Assembly: GCF_017939625.1 (NCBI RefSeq)
Contig: NZ_JAGKTC010000003.1
Location: 608,923 to 672,922, forward strand
Direction of reading: 5' to 3'
Origin: Pseudoxanthomonas helianthi
GTDB lineage: Bacteria > Pseudomonadota > Gammaproteobacteria > Xanthomonadales > Xanthomonadaceae
DNA length: 64,000 nucleotides
Part shown: positions 1 through 9,530 of the stretch, in pieces
Layout: every line of letters starts with the position of its first letter
Position numbering within the stretch: the stretch's first letter is position 1
The notes under the pieces: generated by a model
Told to the model about the DNA's origin: nothing
The model's input: the letters and a program-made list of their open reading frames with translations, nothing else
Databases searched by the model: none
Translations under genes and position numbers: made by a program

Positions 1-460
1 CGCGATGCAACGCGTCGATCGGGCTTCGCTGCGTTTGCAGGCCCTGCGCCCACAGGCGCGATTGCAGGCGTTGTGCCAGCGCCAGCAGCAGGCGCAGCGG
101 CGACTGCAGGCCGCCTGGCGCGAGCAGTTGGAACGTCGCCACGCCCGGCTGCGCCATGCCGCGGCGGTACTGCGCGCGACCCAGCCGCAACGCCGGCTCG
201 CCGTACTGCGCGAACGCCTGTTCGCGCTCGGTCCGCGTCCGCAGGCCGCGGTCGTTCGCCAGATGCAGCGCGAGGCGCTGAAGCTGCGCGGCCTGGCGCG
301 TTCGCTGGAAGCGGTCAGCCCGCTGGCGACGGTGGCCCGCGGCTATGCGGTGTTGAGCAAGCCGGATGGCGCCGTGGTCCGCTCCGTCGCGCAGGTCGAA
401 GCCGGCGACCGGCTGCGCGCGCGCCTGGCCGATGGCGGCCTGGACCTCGAAGTGCGGTAG
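1..460 (+). CDS. xseA: Exodeoxyribonuclease VII large subunit, C-terminal part
   Basis: The 5' end lies outside the window; about 152 C-terminal residues are visible, against roughly 450 in full-length family members. Exonuclease VII degrades single-stranded DNA in both directions to short acid-soluble oligonucleotides, in a complex with XseB. The visible part is the Arg- and Gln-rich helical region followed by the hallmark C-terminal block [13 protein letters not shown], which aligns with E. coli SPLATLARGYSV, and the closing [10 protein letters not shown] segment. No xseB follows; the next 200 bases hold only palindromic repeats. The stop codon TAG is itself part of a GTAGGAGC repeat start. 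Confidence 0.93.
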   Translation, partial: AMQRVDRASLRLQALRPQARLQALCQRQQQAQRRLQAAWREQLERRHARLRHAAAVLRATQPQRRLAVLRERLFALGPRPQAAVVRQMQREALKLRGLARSLEAVSPLATVARGYAVLSKPDGAVVRSVAQVEAGDRLRARLADGGLDLEVR

Positions 461-492
461 GAGCGCCTGCCCGCGACGAAGCGCGATGGTGC

Positions 493-571
493 CGGGTGTG
501 GGAGCGACGTAAGTCGCGATGCCTTTGGTCGGGATCGTCGCGACCCGTTCGCGACTTACGTCGCTCCCACA
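493..571. repeat. Palindromic REP-type repeat with 25-bp perfect arms
   Basis: The arms at 493-517 and 547-571 are perfect reverse complements and read GGTGTGGGAGCGACGTAAGT with CGCGA at the inner end. A 29-base loop separates them. A degenerate relative lies at 20785-20869. The repeat sits between the end of xseA and the VWA lipoprotein gene, where it could also act as a transcription barrier. A GTAGGAGC-type half repeat immediately precedes it at 457-475. Confidence 0.8.
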
Positions 572-672
572 CCGGATGCCTCGACGAAGTCGCAGGCAAT
601 GCCCGCTCCAGCGATTAACCCCACATCCGCGACCCGCGCGTTGAACCTCCCGTCCACCACGGGAGATCCGCC

Positions 673-2475
673 ATGCAACGCCGCCATGCCTTCTGCCTGA
701 CCCTGCTCGCCATCGCCGTGCTGGCCGGTTGCCAGTCCAGTCCCAGCGCACAGAACGCGCGCGCCGAAGACGCCGCGTTGGCGGCGGCCATGGCAGCCGA
801 CGCCGCGGCCGGTGCCGCGAAGGAAAGCCGCGAGAGCCAGACGCTCGACAGCGTCGTCGTCACCGGCACGCAGCGGCAGGCACTGCCCGCCCAGGTGGCC
901 GAGCCTCGTCTCACCTACGCGCCGGCCCCACCCCCGCCACCCGCTCCCGCACCGGTATCCGGCGCGGTCGTTGCCTACCGCACGGCCCGGCTCGCCCCGC
1001 CGCCGCCCGCCTACGCGCCAGTGCAACCCACCAACACAGAAACCTACGCCGAACGCAGCGACAATCCGGTGCATCGCACCAGCGAACAACCGGTTTCGAC
1101 CTTTTCCATCGACGTCGATACCGGCAGCTACAGCAACGTGCGGCGCATGCTGCGCGAAGGCCAGCGTCCGCCGGCCGATGCGGTGCGCGCCGAGGAATTC
1201 ATCAACTACTTCCGCTACGGCCACGCTGCGCCCAGCGACCGCACTACGCCATTCCGGGTGACCACCGAGCTGGCGCCGGCCCCATGGAACCCGCAGCGGC
1301 AGTTGTTGATGGTCGGCATCAAGGGCTACGACGTGCCCAAGGCCAGCCTGCCGCCGGCCAACCTGGTGTTCCTGATCGATACCTCCGGTTCGATGGACGA
1401 ACCTGACAAGCTGCCGCTGGTGAAGACCGCGTTGCGCCAGCTGGTGCCGCAGATGCGCGCGCAGGACCGCGTCTCGATCGTGGTCTACGCCGGTTCGGCC
1501 GGACTGGTGCTGCCGCCCACGCCGGGCGACCGCCACGACGAAATCATCGACGCGCTCGACCGCCTGCAAGCCGGCGGCAGCACCAACGGCGGCGAAGGCA
1601 TCGAGCTGGCCTATGCGATGGCGAAACAAGCCTTCGTGAAGAACGGCGTCAACCGGGTGATCCTGGCCACCGACGGCGACTTCAACGTCGGCATCGTCGA
1701 CCGCAAGGCGCTGGAAACCCTGGTCGGCGACCGGCGCAAGTCGGGCATCGCCCTGACCACCCTGGGCTTCGGCGAAGGCAACTACAACGACGCCATGGCC
1801 GAACGCCTGGCCGACGTCGGCGACGGCAACCACGCCTGCATCGACACGCCGCAGGAAGCGCGCAAGGTGCTGGCCGAGGAGATGCAGGCGACCCTGCTGA
1901 CCATCGCCCGCGACGTGAAGATCCAGGTCGAGTTCAATCCGGCCGCGGTCTCGGAATACCGTTTGATCGGCTACGAAAACCGCCTGCTCAACCGCGAGGA
2001 CTTCGCCAACGACAAGGTCGACGCCGGCGACATCGGCGCCGGCCACGAAGTGACCGCGTTGTACGAGATCACCCCGGCCGGCTCCGGCGCGGACCGCCTG
2101 CCGCCGCTGCGTTACGGCGCGAAGCAAGCGACGGCTTCCGCCGATTCGAACGAAGTCGCGCAACTGAGCCTGCGCTACAAACTGCCCGGCGCGCAGGCCA
2201 GCAAACTGATTGAAACGCAGGTCCTGCGATCGTCGCTGGTCGCACGACCGAGCGAAGCCCTGCGCTTCGCCAGCGCGGTGGCCGCCTATGCCGACCTGCT
2301 GCGTGGCGGTACCCATGTCGGCGAATGGACGTGGAACGACGTGGCCCGCGCGGCGCGCGGTGCGAGCGGCGACGACCGCAACGGCTTGCGCCACGAATTC
2401 GCGGACCTGGTCGACCAGGCGCGGCAGGTGGTCGCGCAACCCTTGCCCGCAGCGGCGATCGCTTCAGGCGAGTGA
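673..2475 (+). CDS. YfbK-like von Willebrand factor A domain lipoprotein
   Basis: A 600-residue protein of the YfbK family; its function in cells is not established. The N-terminus is a lipoprotein signal with lipobox LAGC (Cys20), so it should be anchored in the envelope. Residues 75-115 are Pro/Ala-rich. The YfbK N-terminal region spans about 120-215 (FSIDVDTGSYSNVRR), and the VWA domain about 231-400 carries an intact metal-binding DTSGS (236-240) plus ATDGD. The C-terminal YfbK-type region follows. Oddity: residues 58-65 read LDSVVVTG, a motif typical of the plug start of TonB-dependent receptors; the anti-sigma-like protein at 6194-7162 has the same motif. The start is chosen for the signal peptide. 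Confidence 0.85.
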   Translation: MQRRHAFCLTLLAIAVLAGCQSSPSAQNARAEDAALAAAMAADAAAGAAKESRESQTLDSVVVTGTQRQALPAQVAEPRLTYAPAPPPPPAPAPVSGAVVAYRTARLAPPPPAYAPVQPTNTETYAERSDNPVHRTSEQPVSTFSIDVDTGSYSNVRRMLREGQRPPADAVRAEEFINYFRYGHAAPSDRTTPFRVTTELAPAPWNPQRQLLMVGIKGYDVPKASLPPANLVFLIDTSGSMDEPDKLPLVKTALRQLVPQMRAQDRVSIVVYAGSAGLVLPPTPGDRHDEIIDALDRLQAGGSTNGGEGIELAYAMAKQAFVKNGVNRVILATDGDFNVGIVDRKALETLVGDRRKSGIALTTLGFGEGNYNDAMAERLADVGDGNHACIDTPQEARKVLAEEMQATLLTIARDVKIQVEFNPAAVSEYRLIGYENRLLNREDFANDKVDAGDIGAGHEVTALYEITPAGSGADRLPPLRYGAKQATASADSNEVAQLSLRYKLPGAQASKLIETQVLRSSLVARPSEALRFASAVAAYADLLRGGTHVGEWTWNDVARAARGASGDDRNGLRHEFADLVDQARQVVAQPLPAAAIASGE

Positions 2476-2514
2476 GCAAGGGTGGGCCGGAAGGACCCGG
2501 CCCAGCAATCGACT

Positions 2515-2540
2515 GCGGGAGCGAGCAAGCTCGCTCCCGC
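2515..2540. repeat. Palindrome GCGGGAGCGAGC between convergent genes
   Basis: Twelve-base arms at 2515-2526 and 2529-2540 are perfect reverse complements. It lies between two convergent stop codons, and a second GC-rich hairpin (GGGCCGG...CCGGCCC, about 2474-2493) precedes it. It is a REP-like element that may also terminate transcription from both sides. No U-tract is visible. Confidence 0.6.
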
Positions 2541-2548
2541 GAACTGCG

Positions 2549-5500
2549 TCAGACGCCGCCGCCGATGTGCACCTGCGGTTCGCCGAACAGGTAACCCTGC
2601 CCGTAGCGCGCGCCCATCTCGCGCAGGGCGCGCAGCTGGTCCGCGCGCTCCACGCCCTCGCAGATGGTGTCGATGCCCAACGTGCCGGCCAGGGCCAGGA
2701 TCGCGCGCACCACCGCCTCGCTTTCCGCACTGCCCTGGTCGCCCAGGCCGGAAATGAAGCTGCGGTCGATCTTCAGGGTCGAGATCGGGAAACGGTGCAG
2801 GTACGACAACGCCGAGAAGCCGGTGCCGAAGTCGTCGAGCTGGGCCAGGATGCCGTGCTGGCGCAACAGGTGCAGCGTGCGCAAGGTACGTGGCGCGTCC
2901 TCGAGCAGGGCGATCTCGGTGATCTCCACGCGCAGGCGCGATGGGTCGGCGCCAACCGCGTCGAACATGCCGAGCAGGCGATCGGCGAAATCCGAGGAAT
3001 GGAAATGCCGCGGCGACACGTTGACCGAGATGTAGCCGCTGCCGCCGCGCGCGATCTGCTCCACCACCTGCGCATAGATCAGCCAGTCGACCTGTTCGAT
3101 CAGCCCGGTTTCCTCGCCCAGGCCGATGAAGTCGGCGGGCATCAGCAGGCCGCGCTTGTCGTGCTGCCAGCGCAACAGCGCTTCGTGGCCGATGACCTCG
3201 CCGTCTTCGAGGCGGATGATCGGCTGGTAGTAAGGGGTGAAGTCGCCGCTGAGGATGGCGCGGCGCAGGTCGGCCTCCAGGTCCAGGCTCTGCATCGCCG
3301 CCTCGCGCATCGCCTCGTCGAACAGCGTGCTGCGATTGCGTCCCTGGGCCTTGGCCCGGTACATCGCGGCGTCGGCGTCGCGCAGCAGTTCCTCGCCGCT
3401 GCGGTAGCGCGGGTGCCAGATCGCCACGCCGACGCTGGCCGACGGGAACAGCTCGCGGCCGGCGAGCCACAACGGCTGGCCCAGCGCAACCAGCAGGCGT
3501 TCGGTCAGCTCGTCGATGCCGCCGTCGTTGCGGTACGCGGCGAGGATCGCGAATTCGTCGCCGCCCAGCCGGGCCACGACATCCTCCGCGCGCACGGTGC
3601 CGGTGATGCGCCGCGCCACTTCGACCAGCAGTTCGTCGCCGGCGGCATGGCCGATGCTGTCGTTGACCAGCTTGAAACGGTCCAGGTCCAGGAACAGTAC
3701 GGCGAATGCCGGCCCGTTGCCCGCGCGCGCCAGCTCCACCGCCGCCGACAGGCGCTCCAGCAGGTGGGTGCGGTTGGGCAGGCCGGTCAGCGCATCGTGG
3801 GTGGCCTGGTGGGTCAGGCGCTGCTCCGCGCGCAGGCGTTCGCCGATCTGCGCGACCAGCCGGCGGTTCGCCTCGGCCAGTTCGCGGGTGCGTTCGTCGA
3901 CCCGGCGCTCCAGTTCGGCATGGGCGTGCTTGCGCTGTTCCTGGCTGCGCTGCCGGACCAGCCCCACGCCGATGTTGTGGGCGACGAAGGCCAACAGCTT
4001 CTGGTCGTGCGCGGTGAAGCTCACCTCCGGCCGATAGCTCTGCACGGCGATGACTCCGACCACCTCCTGCTCGTGGTAGAGCGGAACGCCCAGCCAGCAT
4101 TCCGCTGGCACGCCGATCTCGACGATCTCGCCTTGCTCGGTCAATGCGTCGATGGCGGCACGGTCCAGCAGCATCGGCCGCTGCTGGGCCAGCACGTATT
4201 CGGTCAGGCCCTTGCCGATCGGCCGGCTGTGCGGGAACACGAAGTTCTCGTCGGCGGCATAGACGAAGTCGAGCTCGCGCCCGTGGTCGGCCAGCAATGC
4301 GATGTAGAAATTGCGGGCGTTGATCAGCCCGGCGACGACCGCATGCACTTCGGCGTAGAACTGGCCGACGCTCTCCGAGCTGTTCGCCAGTTCCGCGATG
4401 CGGTACAGCGCCCGCTGCAGGTCCTCGGCGCGCTTGCGTTCGGCGATCTCCTCCTGCAGGTCGCGGTTGGCGTGGCGCAACTCGCGCGTGCGTTCGCGCA
4501 CGCGCCGTTCGAGTTCTTCCTGCGCGTGCCGGCGGTCCAGCGCGGTCAGGATGTGCTGGGCCACGTACACCAGCAGAGCGCGGTCGCCCTCGTCGTAGAC
4601 ATTGGTGCGGTCGTAGCTCTGCACCACCACCACGCCGGCCACCCCGCCGTCGCGCAGCATCGGCACGCCGAGCCAGTCGAGGCTATCCGGCCCGTGGGAC
4701 GTGTCGCGCGGCACGCCGAACCGGCGGCGCAACTCGGCCGAAGGCCCGTGCAGCGGCTTGCCATGGCGCAGCAGCGCGAAGGTCAGGCTGTTGGGCATGT
4801 GCGCATCGGTGAACTCGACCGCCGGATCGGCGGTCCAGCCGTCCATTTCGTCGGCGAAGTAAAGGAAGCGCACCGTTTCGCGCACCGGATCGAACAATGC
4901 GATGAAGCAGTTGGGCGCATACATCAGCGAGGCGACGACGGCATGCAGGCGCCGCAACATCTCCTCCATTTCGAGTTCCGCGCCCGACAGGTCGGCGATC
5001 TCGTACAGCGCCTGCTGCAGGCGCTTGGATTTCTCCAGCGAGGCGATCCGCGCGTGCGCGCGCACAGCATCCAGGCCGGCGTCCAGCAGGGCCCGCGCGG
5101 CCGATTGCAGTGCGGCGGCCCGCTCCGGCGCGATCAGCGGCGGGAACTGCATCGCCAGCGCCATCCGCGCCCCGCCGCCGCAATCCCAGGATTCCACCCG
5201 CACGTCGTCGCCCCGCTCCGCGCTTTCCACGACCAGGGCCTGCTCGGCCCGGCGCCGCAGCGCCGGAAGGCCGTCCGGCATCGCGCAACTGCCGCTGCCC
5301 GCCGCCCAGTCGCGCCAGGCGACCGCGGCGTTCACGCCTTCCGGCATGGCCAGGCACACCGCCTGCAACATGCGGCGGATACTCGATTCGGGCGCTTCGG
5401 CTTCTGACGGAGCGGTCGGTAGGGAATCCAACACCAGTTCCTCTGTGAGGGCAGCGGCCAAGGCATGAGAATCGACCCCCGGCCGGGTCTTGCCAACCCC

Positions 5501-5557
5501 GTCAGCTGCCTTCGGACGTTGTTCGTCCGTGATGTCCCCATTGCCCAACCTGGCCAT
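2549..5557 (-). CDS. Cyclic di-GMP enzyme with two GAF domains, GGDEF and EAL
   Basis: A 1002-residue cytosolic signalling protein with no membrane segment. Approximate order: N-terminal region 1-165 (possibly a degenerate sensor), GAF 170-325, coiled coil, GAF 380-525, coiled coil, GGDEF 575-735, EAL 745-990. The GGDEF motif is intact (ARLGGDEFAIL), so diguanylate cyclase activity is possible. The EAL half keeps HEALLRW, NVSPRHF and DDFGTGFSALSYL, so phosphodiesterase activity is also possible; which one dominates cannot be read from sequence. It is divergent from the ECF sigma gene (85 bases between starts). The first ATG is used; a slightly later start is possible. Confidence 0.88.
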   Translation of the reverse strand: MARLGNGDITDEQRPKAADGVGKTRPGVDSHALAAALTEELVLDSLPTAPSEAEAPESSIRRMLQAVCLAMPEGVNAAVAWRDWAAGSGSCAMPDGLPALRRRAEQALVVESAERGDDVRVESWDCGGGARMALAMQFPPLIAPERAAALQSAARALLDAGLDAVRAHARIASLEKSKRLQQALYEIADLSGAELEMEEMLRRLHAVVASLMYAPNCFIALFDPVRETVRFLYFADEMDGWTADPAVEFTDAHMPNSLTFALLRHGKPLHGPSAELRRRFGVPRDTSHGPDSLDWLGVPMLRDGGVAGVVVVQSYDRTNVYDEGDRALLVYVAQHILTALDRRHAQEELERRVRERTRELRHANRDLQEEIAERKRAEDLQRALYRIAELANSSESVGQFYAEVHAVVAGLINARNFYIALLADHGRELDFVYAADENFVFPHSRPIGKGLTEYVLAQQRPMLLDRAAIDALTEQGEIVEIGVPAECWLGVPLYHEQEVVGVIAVQSYRPEVSFTAHDQKLLAFVAHNIGVGLVRQRSQEQRKHAHAELERRVDERTRELAEANRRLVAQIGERLRAEQRLTHQATHDALTGLPNRTHLLERLSAAVELARAGNGPAFAVLFLDLDRFKLVNDSIGHAAGDELLVEVARRITGTVRAEDVVARLGGDEFAILAAYRNDGGIDELTERLLVALGQPLWLAGRELFPSASVGVAIWHPRYRSGEELLRDADAAMYRAKAQGRNRSTLFDEAMREAAMQSLDLEADLRRAILSGDFTPYYQPIIRLEDGEVIGHEALLRWQHDKRGLLMPADFIGLGEETGLIEQVDWLIYAQVVEQIARGGSGYISVNVSPRHFHSSDFADRLLGMFDAVGADPSRLRVEITEIALLEDAPRTLRTLHLLRQHGILAQLDDFGTGFSALSYLHRFPISTLKIDRSFISGLGDQGSAESEAVVRAILALAGTLGIDTICEGVERADQLRALREMGARYGQGYLFGEPQVHIGGGV

Positions 5558-5642
5558 TCTGCTTGAGAACGTGTCCTGTGCCCTATTCAGGTCAGGGCCC
5601 GGGCGCTTTGCCTATGCCGGCCATGCCGGTAGGCTGTGGCGG

Positions 5643-6197
5643 ATGAACGACGCCGCGGAACCGGTCGACGAAGCGCTGATGCTGGCCTACGCGGCCGGCG
5701 ATGCGACGGCGTTCGAGCAGTTGTACGCACGCCATCGCGGGCCGCTGTACCGGTTCCTGTTGCGGCAGGTGCGCGAACCGGCGCTGGCCGACGAGTTCTT
5801 CCAGGACGTGTGGCAGCGCGTCATCGCCGCGCGCGAGGGCTGGAAGCCGGAGGCGGCATTCGGCGCCTGGCTGTTCCGCATTGCCCACAACCGGCTGGGC
5901 GACCACTGGCGCGCGCAGCAGCACCGCCCGCCCGCGCCCGTCGACGCCGACGAGCGCGCGGCGCGCGTGCCCGACCCGGACACGCCGGAACGGCAATTGA
6001 GCGAATTCGAGCAGCGGCGGCGCCTGCAACTGGCGCTGGCCGAGCTGCCCGACGACCAGCGCGTGGTGCTGCAACTGCGGCTGGAACAGGAGCTGACCCT
6101 GGAGGAAATCGGCGAAATCACCGGCGTGGGCCGGGAAACGGTCAAGTCGCGGCTGCGTTACGCGATGGACAAGCTGCGCGCGAGGTTGAGCGAATGA
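5643..6197 (+). CDS. ECF-type RNA polymerase sigma factor
   Basis: A 184-residue sigma-70 family factor of the extracytoplasmic function class. Region 2 is seen at about 20-85 (AFEQLYARHRGPLYRFLLRQ, then WLFRIAHNRLGDHWR). Region 4 is at about 120-180 (LAELPDDQRVVLQLRLE and a helix-turn-helix LEEIGEITGVGRETVKSRLR). The start at 5643 gives the usual family length; the frame stays open upstream but into the divergent gene's start region. It overlaps the next gene by ATGA, so translation is probably coupled to its membrane partner, the usual sigma/anti-sigma layout. Confidence 0.9.
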   Translation: MNDAAEPVDEALMLAYAAGDATAFEQLYARHRGPLYRFLLRQVREPALADEFFQDVWQRVIAAREGWKPEAAFGAWLFRIAHNRLGDHWRAQQHRPPAPVDADERAARVPDPDTPERQLSEFEQRRRLQLALAELPDDQRVVLQLRLEQELTLEEIGEITGVGRETVKSRLRYAMDKLRARLSE

Positions 6198-7162
6198 ACA
6201 ACAGGCCCATCGAACCGCTGGACGCCGAAGAGCGCGAGCTTGCCGCCCTGCTCGGCCGCGTCGGTCCGCATGGCGAGCCCTCGCCGGCGCTGGACGCGAA
6301 GATCCTCGCCGCCGCGCATGGCGCGGTGGCACGCGGCCCCGCCCGCGCGCCGGCACGCCGGCGACGTTGGCCTGCGCTCGCCGGGCTCGCGGCATCGGTA
6401 CTGATCGCCGCGGGGATCGGCTGGCAGCTGCTGCCCCGGCATGAGGCCCGCATGCAGGTCGGCGAAGCGCCTGCGCGTGCGGTGATAATGGAAAGCAATG
6501 CCGAAGCGGCCGATGCCGCCGTCCCAGCTGCTGCGACGCCTGCGGTCGAGCCCATCGCCGCCCCCGAGCTTGCCAAGCCGGCTCCGGCGAAAGCCGTGGC
6601 CCCGGCGAAGGCTCGGCCTTTGCCGTCGCCTGCCGAGCCGGCAGTCGTGTTGATGCGCGAAGCGCCACCCGTGGAGGTTGCCGAGCCCCGTGCGACCGGC
6701 ATCGTGACTTCCCTTCCGACGCCACCCGCGCCTCCCGCTCCGCCTGCGCCCGCGCCCGAGCCTACGGAATCCGCTCCTTTGCTGGCGCCCGCCGCCGCGC
6801 AGGCGCAGCGTGCTTTCTCGCCCGCCGCGCCCGCCCCCGCCGCCGCGCGCAACGAGGCTTATGCCGCCGAAGCAGCATCCGCGCCGCTCGCGGAGACAGG
6901 TGCGGCTACCAAGGCCGTCGCCAACGACAACGCCACGCTCGACAGCGTCGTCGTTTCCGGCAGCCGGGTCGACGAGACTGATGTCCTCGGCATCGAGGTC
7001 GAAGCGGACACGCGCTTGTCGAAACGCGCCTGGCTGCACCGCATCGAGTTGCGTCGCATGCAAGGCGACACGGATGGCGCGCGCGAGAGCCTGCGCCTGT
7101 TCGTGAAAAAGTATCCGCGCGCGACCCTCCCCCCCGAACTGCGCGACCTGTTGAAGGAATGA
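6194..7162 (+). CDS. Single-pass membrane protein, probable anti-sigma factor
   Basis: A 322-residue protein with a short cytosolic N-terminus, one membrane helix at about 60-80 (ALAGLAASVLIAAGIGWQLL), a long Ala/Pro-rich periplasmic linker (100-235) and a small C-terminal domain (259-322) with a helical repeat-like character. The anti-sigma role is inferred from the position (ATGA overlap with the ECF sigma gene) and topology; there is no zinc-finger HxxxCxxC motif. Residues 249-258 read LDSVVVSGSR, resembling the plug start of TonB-dependent receptors. The following gene also overlaps by ATGA, so sigma, partner and the YigZ-family gene look like one transcript. Confidence 0.7.
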   Translation: MNNRPIEPLDAEERELAALLGRVGPHGEPSPALDAKILAAAHGAVARGPARAPARRRRWPALAGLAASVLIAAGIGWQLLPRHEARMQVGEAPARAVIMESNAEAADAAVPAAATPAVEPIAAPELAKPAPAKAVAPAKARPLPSPAEPAVVLMREAPPVEVAEPRATGIVTSLPTPPAPPAPPAPAPEPTESAPLLAPAAAQAQRAFSPAAPAPAAARNEAYAAEAASAPLAETGAATKAVANDNATLDSVVVSGSRVDETDVLGIEVEADTRLSKRAWLHRIELRRMQGDTDGARESLRLFVKKYPRATLPPELRDLLKE

Positions 7163-7748
7163 GCGACACCCTGGCCGCGCCGGCGACGCTCGAAACCGAA
7201 GTCAAGCACAGCCGCTTCATCGCCCACGCCGCGCCGGCGACCACGCCGGAGGCGGCGCTGGCGTTCGTGCAGGCCGTGGGCGACCCGGCCGCGACGCACA
7301 ATTGCTGGGCCTATCGGATCGGCGCCGAATATCGTTCCAGTGACGACGGCGAGCCCTCCGGCACCGCCGGCCGGCCGATCCTCGCCGCGATCGATGGCCA
7401 GGGCTACGACCAGGTGATCGTGGTGGTCACGCGCTGGTTCGGCGGAATCAAGCTTGGTGCAGGCGGCCTGGTCCGCGCCTACGGCGGCGCCGCGGCCGAA
7501 TGCCTGCGCCGCGCCGAACGCCGTGCGCTGATCGCGATGCGCGAGGTCGCGCTGAGCAGCCCCTTCGACGAACTCGGCAATGTGCATGCGGCGCTGGCCG
7601 CGCACGCGGCGGAGAAACTGTCCGAGGATTTCAACGAAAACGGCGCCCGGCTCAGCCTGCGCCTGCCCGCCGACCGGGTCGAAGCCTTGAAAATCCACCT
7701 GCGCGACGCCACCCGTGACCGGGTGCGATTCGAACAAAGCGACGCCTG

Positions 7749-7749
<1 letters not shown>
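7159..7749 (+). CDS. yigZ: YigZ / IMPACT family protein
   Basis: A 196-residue protein of the UPF0029/IMPACT family. Its molecular role in bacteria is unresolved; the eukaryotic IMPACT relatives affect translational control. The diagnostic N-terminal fold is seen: EVKHSRFIAHA, AYRIG, the strongly conserved DDGEPSGTAGRPIL and VVTRWFGGIKLGAGGLVRAY. The C-terminal 70 residues match the smaller second domain of YigZ. Its start overlaps the previous stop by ATGA and its stop overlaps the next start by TGATG, so it is translationally tied to both neighbours. Confidence 0.93.
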
Positions 7750-9521
<1,772 letters not shown>

Positions 9522-9530
9522 TCGGCGGCG

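Noticed and set aside
2210..5407. A 1065-codon open frame on the plus strand opposite the GGDEF/EAL gene
   Set aside because: The minus-strand frame has clear GAF, GGDEF and EAL motifs; the opposite frame is low-complexity (Gln/Ala/Val/Arg-rich), without any domain, as expected from high G+C at third positions.
5490..5642. An N-terminal extension of 51 codons for the ECF sigma factor
   Set aside because: It would run over the divergent GGDEF/EAL start region and add residues not found in ECF factors; ATG 5643 gives the usual length.
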